Assembly: GCA_026785765.1 (NCBI GenBank)
Contig: JAJAZK010000612.1
Location: forward strand, 1 to 11,897
Reading direction: 5' to 3'
From: Rhodoferax sp.
GTDB lineage: Bacteria > Pseudomonadota > Gammaproteobacteria > Burkholderiales > Burkholderiaceae_C
Length of the DNA: 11,897 nucleotides
A program made the translations under genes and the position numbers. The first letter of the stretch is position 1. Every line of letters begins with the position of its first letter. Shown one piece after another: positions 6,207-11,897 of this stretch. Under the pieces are notes generated by a model, which was not told the DNA's origin, searched no databases, and saw only the letters and a list, made by a program, of their open reading frames with translations.

Positions 6207-6999
6207 ATCCATTCGTGCGCCGGGTCGTTTCTGAACACCCACAGGCGTTTCGGACCCGCCATCACGTTGAGGTAATACAGGTCATAACCGTGCGGTGCCA
6301 CGACCGGGTGGTAACCGCGCGGCACCATGACTACGTCGTGGTCTTCGACCGCGCACGCTTCGTCTATGCTGCGGTCGTCGGTGTAGACGCGCTGAAACGC
6401 GAAACCCTGCGCCGGGTTCAGCCGGTGGTAATAGGTTTCCTCCAGCTGCGTCTCGGTTGGTGGTGTTTCGCTGTCGTGTTTGTGCGGCGGGTAACTAGAC
6501 GAATGCCCGGCCGGAGTCAGCACTTCCACCACCAGCAGGTGTTCTGCCCCCGGATCGTCGTGCGGCAGGATGTCGCAAATAGTGCGGGTGTTGCTGCCTT
6601 TGCCGCGCACGCTGCGCCGCGTGGCCGCCGGTCTATCAGACGCAGCGGGTGCGACGCGCCGCTGCCTGGCGCACTGCACAGTGCCAGCTCGGCCGCCCGC
6701 AGGGCGTGCACCGAGACGCGTTTGCCGGGCGGAACATAGATGGCAGCGGGAGACACTGGCTCAAAAACGTTGTTGCGGCTACCCAGATTGGGAAAGGCCT
6801 GACCGTCAACCTCGATGTCGACGGTGCCGCTGAGTACCACCAGGCACAACTCGCGCGCACCGGTGTGCACTGTCTCCGTCTCTGCAGCCTGCAGGCGAAT
6901 CGCCCGGAAACCGACATGGGTCCAGCCGGCACGTTCTGGTGTGATGTTGACGATTTCACGTCCCGTGGGCGCCGCCCTGGCGAGCAGACGGCTGGTCAT
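6197..6999 (-). pseudogene. iolB: 5-deoxy-glucuronate isomerase IolB, interrupted by a frameshift
   Basis: IolB converts 5-deoxy-D-glucuronate to 5-dehydro-2-deoxy-D-gluconate (2-deoxy-5-keto-gluconate), the step before IolC. Two abutting frames together spell one IolB. The N-terminal half starts at the ATG at 6999 and is in frame through LCSAPGSG and RLIDR (about residues 107-124). The C-terminal half continues one frame over from AATRRSVRGKGSNTR, through the metal-binding HSSSYPPHKHD (His173 and His175 in restored numbering), LEETYYH (about 186-192) and YHPVVAPHGYD, to PAHEWMLR at 6197. Restoring one base gives 267 residues, against about 270 in the family. Unrepaired, the first half runs on to a stop near 6517 and yields 160 residues without the catalytic cupin half. 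The start overlaps the iolE stop as ATGA. The cause is either a real 1-base deletion or a sequencing error. No slippery heptamer is present, so programmed frameshifting looks unlikely. Confidence 0.88.
6623..6633 (-). other. Site of the 1-base deletion in iolB
   Basis: On the - strand the segment GACCGGCGGCC is where IolB homology leaves the upstream frame (after RLIDR) and resumes in the -1 frame (AATRRSVRGKG). Joining the frames needs one base to be re-read, which equals a net loss of one base. The gene span of 803 bases is one short of a multiple of three. The site is a GGC/GCC repeat, not a homopolymer, so slippage or a compression-type error in GC-rich sequence are both possible. The exact missing base cannot be placed more precisely without homologues. 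Confidence 0.75.
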
Positions 7000-7919
7000 G
7001 GCGCCGCTTTCGGGGTCTGGTCGAGGCTGTCAACGATGCGCCGCAGCGTCTGGTAACCGATGCTGGCGCAACGGTAACTTGGCGCGACGGCGGGGTCCTG
7101 CTCGGCCTCCACCACCAGCCAGCCCTGGTAGTCGGCCGCGTGCAGGGTGGACAGGACGGCGTCGAAGTTGATGGCTCCATCACCTGGCACCGTGAAAGTG
7201 CCGTTGAGTACGCCCGTCAGGAAGCTCCAGCCGTCGTTGCGCGCCTGATGGATGACCTGCGGCCTTACATCCTTGCAGTGCACATGCACGACTCGCGCCA
7301 GATGGCGCTGGAGCAGCGCCACCACGTCGGTCGCACCGCCGTACCAGGCGTGGCCGGTGTCGAACAGCAGACCGACCAAGGCAGGCTCGGTGACCGCCAT
7401 CAGATGGTCGATGTCCTCGGGCGACTCGACATAGGCACCCATATGGTGGTGGTAGGCCAGGGTGATGCCCCAGGTCTGTTGCAGGTGCGCGCCAAAGGCG
7501 TTGAGTTTTTGCCCATAGGCCAGCCACTGCGCGGCGTCGCGAAAGCGCGGCCGGCGTGACAACGCAGTGTCGATCTGCCCCTGGATGGTATCGGCGCATT
7601 CACCATACACCACCACCTTGGACCCATTGAACTGCAGTTTGTACATGTGCGCCTCACAGCGCGCAATCTCCGCCGCCACGCTGTCCTGGCCCAGAAAGCC
7701 GGAGTACCAGCCCGACACGCAGGCCAGATTGAACTCGGCCAGCTTGGCCTTCAGCGCGGCCGGATCCTGGGGGAATTTGTTGCCCAGCTCAAAGCCGGCG
7801 TAACCGATCTCGCGGCCTTCCGACAGCGCCGTCTCCAGCAAAGTGTCGCCCCCCAGCGAGGGCAGATCGTCGTTCATCCAACCGATCGGATTGATGCCAA
7901 TTTTCACGTTCCAGGTCAT
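6996..7919 (-). CDS. iolE: Inosose dehydratase IolE (myo-inosose-2 dehydratase)
   Basis: IolE dehydrates scyllo-inosose (2-keto-myo-inositol) to the trihydroxycyclohexane dione, the second step of inositol breakdown. The 307-residue protein is a xylose-isomerase-like TIM barrel of normal family length. It begins with the characteristic MTWNVKIGINPIGWMNDD and carries the usual metal/substrate residues: GFELGNKFP (42-50), AYHHHMG (155-161), FDTGHAWYGG (186-195), VHCKD (213-217) and VEAEQDP (270-276). The ATG at 7919 overlaps the iolD stop (ATGA) and has AAGGA about nine bases upstream. The frame stays open well upstream to 8651, but that part lies antiphase over iolD and does not resemble protein. 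The end overlaps iolB by ATGA. No anomalies seen. Confidence 0.96.
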   Translation of the reverse strand: MTWNVKIGINPIGWMNDDLPSLGGDTLLETALSEGREIGYAGFELGNKFPQDPAALKAKLAEFNLACVSGWYSGFLGQDSVAAEIARCEAHMYKLQFNGSKVVVYGECADTIQGQIDTALSRRPRFRDAAQWLAYGQKLNAFGAHLQQTWGITLAYHHHMGAYVESPEDIDHLMAVTEPALVGLLFDTGHAWYGGATDVVALLQRHLARVVHVHCKDVRPQVIHQARNDGWSFLTGVLNGTFTVPGDGAINFDAVLSTLHAADYQGWLVVEAEQDPAVAPSYRCASIGYQTLRRIVDSLDQTPKAAP

Positions 7920-9775
7920 CGCTTCTGGTCCTTCCGGGCTGCCGTGTAGGCAGCAAATGCGGCTTGTACTTCGCTGCGCTGCGACACCTCGGGAATGGCA
8001 ACGTCCCACCAGCAACCGCCGTCTTCGGTGGTGCGGGTGTGGGTGGTGTTGATCACGATCACCTGCGTCTTGCGTGCAGCGCGCGCCGCAAGCAGTGCCT
8101 CGCGCAATTGTGCAAGGTCGTCCACATGAACGGCATCGGCGCCCAGGCTGCGCGCGTGCATGGCGAAGTCGATGGCGGGCAGCGCACCGCCGTTGTCCAC
8201 GCAGTCGTCCAGCAGGTTGTTGAAGCGCGGGCTGCCGCTGGCCAGCTGCAGGCGTTGTATGCAGCCGTAACCGCGGTTGTCCAGCACCACGACGATAAGT
8301 TTCCTGCCGAGCATTACCGAAGTGGCAAGTTCGGAGTTCATCATCAGGTAGGAGCCGTCCCCCACCATCACGATCACCTCCTGCTGTGCGCGCGCCATCT
8401 TCACGCCCAGACCACCAGCGATCTCGTACCCCATGCAGGAGTAGCCGTATTCGACGTGGTAGTTGCCCGGTGCCCCGGCGCGCCACAGCTTGTGCAGCTC
8501 TGCGGGCAGGGTGCCGGCAGCACACACCACGACATCGTTGGCTGCGCTGTCGGCGCACGAATCGCGCACTGCGCCGATCACGTCGGCGTCGTACGGCAAA
8601 TCCCCGCTGGGAGGTGAGGAAGTGGTCAGCTCGGTGACGCGCTGCATCCATGCGGTGGATTGTTGGTGCGCCAACGCCGTCCAGCCAGCGTCGGCCTGCC
8701 AGCCGACCAGCAGTGGCGCCAGTTGCTGCAAGGCCGTGCGCGCGTCGGCGATCAGGGTCACTCCACCGGCCTTGGCGGCGTCCGCTGCCTGCACATTGAG
8801 CCCAAGCACCTGCGCCTGTGGGAACAGGCTGTGTGAACCGGTGCTGAAGTCCTGCAAGCGGCTGCCGATGGCCAGTACCAGGTCAGCTTGCCGCGCCAGG
8901 GTGTTCGCCGCCGGTGAGCCTGTGACTCCGATCGCGCCCAGGTGCAGCGGGTGGTCCCAGCGCAGGCTGCTTTTGCCAGCCTGCGTCTCGGTCACCGGTA
9001 TGCCATGGGTCTGCGCGAAGGCCTGCAATTCGGCCCAGGCCTGGCTGTACAGAACGCCGCCGCCGGCAATGATGATGGGGCGTCGGGCGCTGCGCAGCAA
9101 CGCGGCGGCGCGCTGCAGTTCGAAAGCGTCGGCGGGCGGGCGCCGGAATTGAACGGTGGGCGGATGCAGGAATGTGTCAGGGCAGTCAAATGCATGGGTT
9201 TGCACATCCTGCGGCAAGGCCAGACAGACCGGCCCGCAAAGCGCGGGATCGGTCATGACGGCGATGGCGCGCGGCAGCGCCGTCAGAATCTGTTCGGCCC
9301 GGGTGATCCGGTCAAAGTAACGCGTGACCGGTCGAAACGCGTCATTGGCACTGGTGTCACCTTGGGAGCAGCCCTCCAGTTGCTGCAGCACCGGGTCTGG
9401 CGCACGCGAGGCGAACACATCACCAGGCAACAACAACACCGGCAGGCGGTTCACGTGGGCCAATGCAGCGGCCGTCAGCAAATTGGTGGCGCCCGGTCCG
9501 ATCGAGGTGGTGACGGCCATCGCGCGCTGGCGAAAACTCGCCTTGGCAAAGGCAATGGCGGCGTGCGCCATTGCCTGCTCGTTATGCGCGCGCCAGGTCG
9601 GCAGGTGCGAGCGCTCGGCCGCCAGCGCTTCGCCGAGTCCGGCCACATTGCCGTGTCCGAAAATGGCAAAGACACCGGCCAGATACGGCAACACACTGCC
9701 GTCGGCCAGTTCCACCTTTAAAGCGGCCATGTGCTTTACCAGTGCCTGGGCCATGGTAAGTCGCTGGATGGTCAT
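7916..9775 (-). CDS. iolD: 3D-(3,5/4)-trihydroxycyclohexane-1,2-dione hydrolase IolD
   Basis: IolD is a thiamine-diphosphate enzyme that opens the cyclohexane ring of the IolE product to give 5-deoxy-D-glucuronate. The 619-residue product has the acetolactate-synthase-like three-domain layout. The N-terminal Pyr domain carries HNEQAMAHAA (catalytic-type Glu66) and SIGPGATNLLTAAA; a central domain (about 215-350) includes GGGVLYSQA; the C-terminal PP domain carries the ThDP/Mg motif GDGSYLMMNSE (472-482) through to Asn500 (LDNRGYG). The near-terminal TEDGGCWWDVAIPEV (583-597) is typical of IolD. The start at 9775 is chosen because it begins the recognisable MTIQRLTMAQALVKHM and overlaps the iolC stop by ATGA; the frame is open further to 10126 but that is coincidental overlap with iolC. 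The ribosome site is weak (AGGG), fitting translational coupling. Nothing looks broken. Confidence 0.96.
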   Translation of the reverse strand: MTIQRLTMAQALVKHMAALKVELADGSVLPYLAGVFAIFGHGNVAGLGEALAAERSHLPTWRAHNEQAMAHAAIAFAKASFRQRAMAVTTSIGPGATNLLTAAALAHVNRLPVLLLPGDVFASRAPDPVLQQLEGCSQGDTSANDAFRPVTRYFDRITRAEQILTALPRAIAVMTDPALCGPVCLALPQDVQTHAFDCPDTFLHPPTVQFRRPPADAFELQRAAALLRSARRPIIIAGGGVLYSQAWAELQAFAQTHGIPVTETQAGKSSLRWDHPLHLGAIGVTGSPAANTLARQADLVLAIGSRLQDFSTGSHSLFPQAQVLGLNVQAADAAKAGGVTLIADARTALQQLAPLLVGWQADAGWTALAHQQSTAWMQRVTELTTSSPPSGDLPYDADVIGAVRDSCADSAANDVVVCAAGTLPAELHKLWRAGAPGNYHVEYGYSCMGYEIAGGLGVKMARAQQEVIVMVGDGSYLMMNSELATSVMLGRKLIVVVLDNRGYGCIQRLQLASGSPRFNNLLDDCVDNGGALPAIDFAMHARSLGADAVHVDDLAQLREALLAARAARKTQVIVINTTHTRTTEDGGCWWDVAIPEVSQRSEVQAAFAAYTAARKDQKR

Positions 9776-11757
9776 GCGATTGCACCCTGTTGCCTGCTTG
9801 TTGGCGGTGCGGCCGGGCCGCTGCGGTCTGCCCTGGTGCGCCAGGCCTGTACCAGCTCCGCAAAATTGTCGGCCACCGTCTGCACCAGCGTTGCGTCGTC
9901 GATACTGGCCGCGAGCCAGCGCCGCGCGGGCTCGGCCCACAGACTGCGGCCGACCATGAATCCCTTGACTACGGGATTGTGGGCCTGCGAGAAACTTTCG
10001 GCCAGTGCCCGCAATGGTTGGTTCAACCCGAGGATGACGACACCGCGGCACAACGGGTCGCGCGCCGCGACCAATGTGGCGAGCGCCTCCCAGGCTGCGG
10101 TCTGCATCGGCGCCAGTTTCCACCATTCCGGCTGGATGCCCAGGTTGTACAGGCGTTGCACGGAGCGGATGACGTCGGTGTCCGCGTGCCCCGCCACGGC
10201 ACGGTCCGGCGGCAGGATGATTTCCAGCAACAGCTCATGGCCGCTGGCGCGGGTGGCTTGCCAGAGCTCCAGCAGTTTCTGTTCCTGCGCCAGACGCAGA
10301 TCGACCAGGTCGTCCGGGTGGTAGTGCACCAGGCACTTGACCACCTGCTCGGCAGGCCAGCGCACCAGCGTGCTGCCAATACTCAATGTGCCGTCAAAAC
10401 GCAGTGGCCGCGACCCTGGCAGTTCCACCGGTCTACCCACCCACCACCCGCGTCCGGTTGCTGCGGCCAGCGCGTCGCCGCCATAACGTCCCCCGTCAAT
10501 CAAAACACCGACTTGTCCCTGCAACTGGAGTTGCTGCGTCGTCTGCTCCACACTGCGCAGCAACAGATGCTTGAGTTGTTGGATGCGCTGTTCCGCCGCC
10601 CCGGTCTCGCGCGCCAGGTCGAAAAACTGGCTGCGGTGGTCGAACGCCATGACGTACAGCGGCTCCCAGCGTGGCCGCGCGGCGCTGACCCGGTGCAGGT
10701 GGGCCAACCGGTGGTCGGCCTCGACGCGCGCGCTGCGCTGCCCGCCAAACCAATGCTGCAGTTCGGCCGGTGTCGGCATGGCCGGGGCACAGGCATGGCG
10801 CGACACGACAATGGCACCACAGGCGTTGGCCAGTCGGGCCGCCTGTACAAACCCCTTGCCCTGCAGCAAACCAGTCATCAGGCCAGCCGCAAACGCATCA
10901 CCCGCACCCAGCACGTTCATGACTTCGACCGGTTCGCCCGGCACGGTCAAGGCATCAGCGAGGCGTTCTGGCACTGGGCCGGGAATAAAGCAACAGCCGG
11001 CAGCACCCAGTTTCACCACCAGCGTAGCTGCGCTGATCTTGCGCACCGCACGCAGCGAGGCCAGCAGGTCGCCTGCAACGCCGCCGGCGATCCGAAACTC
11101 TTCCTCGGTGCCGATTAGCAAATCGAACTCCGGCAACACCTCCTGCAGTTGGACTGTAACTGCGGCGCTGGCCACAAAACGTCTGGCACCTTCGCCGCGG
11201 CCGGTTAGGCCCCACAGGACCGGGCGGTAGTCGATGTCGAGCACCCGCAACACCTGGTGCCGCGCCGCATAGGCGAGCGCCTGGCGGCTGGCGCTGCGAA
11301 CACCTGGGGCGCTGAGATGGGTGCCGGTGATCAGCAGGGCGCGGCAGTCGGCGATGAACACTTCGCTGATCAACGCGGCGTCGAGAGCCATGTCGGCACA
11401 GTTTTCACGGTAGAACAACAGCGGGAAGGTGTCGCGGTCCTTCAGCCCAAGCAGCACCAGGCCCGTCAGGCGCTGCGGGTCGATCTGCACTTGAGAGACA
11501 TCACAGCCTTCGCGCTGCAATGTTTCCGTCAGGAATCGGCCCATCTGCTCGTCACCGACGCGCGACAGCATGGCGCTGCGCAGTCCCAGGCGTGCCGCTC
11601 CAAAAGCGATGTTCGCAGAACTCCCGCCCAGGTATTTGGCGAACGAGGACACGTCCTCCAGCCGGGCGCCAACCTGTTGCGCATACAGGTCCACGGCCAG
11701 GCGGCCAAGGCAGGCCAGGTCGATTGGCCTCGCGTGTGAGTGTTCGAGTGATTGCAT
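9772..11757 (-). CDS. iolC: Bifunctional 5-dehydro-2-deoxygluconokinase / DUF2090 aldolase (IolC fusion)
   Basis: A 661-residue two-domain protein. Residues about 10-335 are a PfkB-family sugar kinase matching IolC, which phosphorylates 5-dehydro-2-deoxygluconate. It has the substrate motif YLGGSSANIAFGAARLG (42-58), FYRENCADMAL, and the ATP/catalytic motif NVLGAGDAFAAGL (281-293, catalytic-base Asp287). After a charged linker (about 336-364) comes a DUF2090-type TIM-barrel domain (about 365-645), with MAFDHRSQFF (370-379), GVLIDGGRYGGDAL (417-430), LLLEIILPP (509-517) and EWWKLAP (544-550, possible Schiff-base Lys547). In other proteobacteria this fusion is annotated as kinase plus 5-dehydro-2-deoxyphosphogluconate aldolase, covering two consecutive steps (the roles of IolC and IolJ). 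The start is the ATG at 11757; no good ribosome site is visible before it. It is the first iol gene of the operon in this window. Confidence 0.94.
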   Translation of the reverse strand: MQSLEHSHARPIDLACLGRLAVDLYAQQVGARLEDVSSFAKYLGGSSANIAFGAARLGLRSAMLSRVGDEQMGRFLTETLQREGCDVSQVQIDPQRLTGLVLLGLKDRDTFPLLFYRENCADMALDAALISEVFIADCRALLITGTHLSAPGVRSASRQALAYAARHQVLRVLDIDYRPVLWGLTGRGEGARRFVASAAVTVQLQEVLPEFDLLIGTEEEFRIAGGVAGDLLASLRAVRKISAATLVVKLGAAGCCFIPGPVPERLADALTVPGEPVEVMNVLGAGDAFAAGLMTGLLQGKGFVQAARLANACGAIVVSRHACAPAMPTPAELQHWFGGQRSARVEADHRLAHLHRVSAARPRWEPLYVMAFDHRSQFFDLARETGAAEQRIQQLKHLLLRSVEQTTQQLQLQGQVGVLIDGGRYGGDALAAATGRGWWVGRPVELPGSRPLRFDGTLSIGSTLVRWPAEQVVKCLVHYHPDDLVDLRLAQEQKLLELWQATRASGHELLLEIILPPDRAVAGHADTDVIRSVQRLYNLGIQPEWWKLAPMQTAAWEALATLVAARDPLCRGVVILGLNQPLRALAESFSQAHNPVVKGFMVGRSLWAEPARRWLAASIDDATLVQTVADNFAELVQAWRTRADRSGPAAPPTSRQQGAIA

Positions 11758-11897
11758 GGGTATACGGGGTGTGGCGGCGATGGTGCCACAAAAGCAATAT
11801 TCTCGGCTTTCGCTCGCTCACCAACATCCTGTGTCTGGGGCAGAGTCTGGTTCATCGCCCTGGCGTATCGGTCCAGGCTGATGCAGGCGTGGCGCGC
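11758..11897 (-). promoter_or_regulatory. Upstream region of the iol operon, with an inverted repeat at 11791-11810
   Basis: This 140-base tail precedes iolC and probably holds the operon promoter if no further gene lies upstream. AAAGC (11791-11795) and GCTTT (11806-11810) form an inverted repeat around the small palindrome AATATT (11796-11801), a possible operator. On the - strand TTGGTG, 17 bases and AATATT could be a weak sigma-70 promoter. A + strand ATG at 11881 might begin a divergent gene, but only six codons are visible. One - strand frame also stays open from the edge, so the end of an upstream gene cannot be excluded. All of this is weak. Confidence 0.25.

Noticed and set aside
6610..6640. 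Programmed -1 ribosomal frameshifting in iolB
   Set aside because: No slippery heptamer of the X-XXY-YYZ type lies at the frame change, and IolB is not known to me to use recoding. A mutation or sequence error is simpler.
7920..8651. N-terminal extension of the IolE frame
   Set aside because: The extended part lies out of phase over the well-preserved 3' part of iolD and is Arg/Ala-rich. The true start at 7919 begins a typical IolE N-terminus and overlaps the iolD stop.
9776..10126. N-terminal extension of the IolD frame
   Set aside because: It overlaps the iolC aldolase domain out of phase and does not resemble ThDP enzymes; the start at 9775 fits the family and the ATGA overlap.
9790..11118. 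A 442-codon open frame on the + strand opposite iolC
   Set aside because: Low-complexity antisense composition and no family resemblance; fully explained by the intact kinase/aldolase gene on the - strand.
11770..11790. Possible sigma-54 promoter from TGGCAC on the - strand upstream of iolC
   Set aside because: The -24-like TGGCAC is present but the required -12 TTGC-type element is absent at the correct spacing.
1..11897. CRISPR arrays, tRNA/rRNA genes, transposases or attachment sites
   Set aside because: No repeat-spacer pattern, tRNA-like sequence or mobile-element coding was found on reading both strands; almost all of the DNA is accounted for by the nine genes.

Overview
The window is a GC-rich, densely coding stretch that most resembles a betaproteobacterium of the order Burkholderiales, probably Comamonadaceae. 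That placement rests on protein resemblance recalled from memory (chiefly TrpD and IolB/C/D/E), because no search could be run. There are nine genes. One, trpD (anthranilate phosphoribosyltransferase), lies on the + strand and is cut by the left edge. The other eight lie on the - strand and form one continuous block that reads from the right edge towards trpD. The two transcription units converge at about 950-976, where a hairpin overlaps both gene ends. No stretch longer than 300 bases lacks a gene.

The - strand block, in transcription order, has two parts. The first is myo-inositol catabolism: a bifunctional IolC kinase/aldolase fusion (9772-11757), iolD (7916-9775), iolE (6996-7919) and iolB (6197-6999). 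These four are joined by ATGA stop/start overlaps, and iolB carries a net 1-base deletion near 6623-6633. The second part is an inositol-monophosphatase-family phosphatase (5383-6162), followed by a complete ABC importer: periplasmic binding protein (4269-5306), double-domain permease (2032-4236) and ATPase (974-2032).

The importer belongs to the broad family usually annotated as 'iron(III) transport'. The binding protein has no Tyr-Tyr dyad of the ferric-binding type. Instead it resembles AfuA, the hexose-phosphate-binding protein of Actinobacillus, and keeps the His-Asp and Glu positions recalled as its sugar contacts. The permease is also of the long, AfuB-like form. With a phosphatase between the importer and the inositol genes, the simplest hypothesis is a scavenging route. 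A phosphorylated cyclitol or sugar such as inositol monophosphate would be imported intact, dephosphorylated by the IMPase-like enzyme, and fed into the iol pathway. This is inference from fold, motifs and gene order. The ordinary parts of the pathway (iolG, iolA, a regulator and a classical inositol importer) are not in the window.

The points most worth checking are the phosphate-ester importer/phosphatase/iol linkage, whether the iolB frameshift is real, the IolC-DUF2090 fusion, a paired 9-bp direct repeat in front of the binding-protein gene, and the absence of trpC after trpD.
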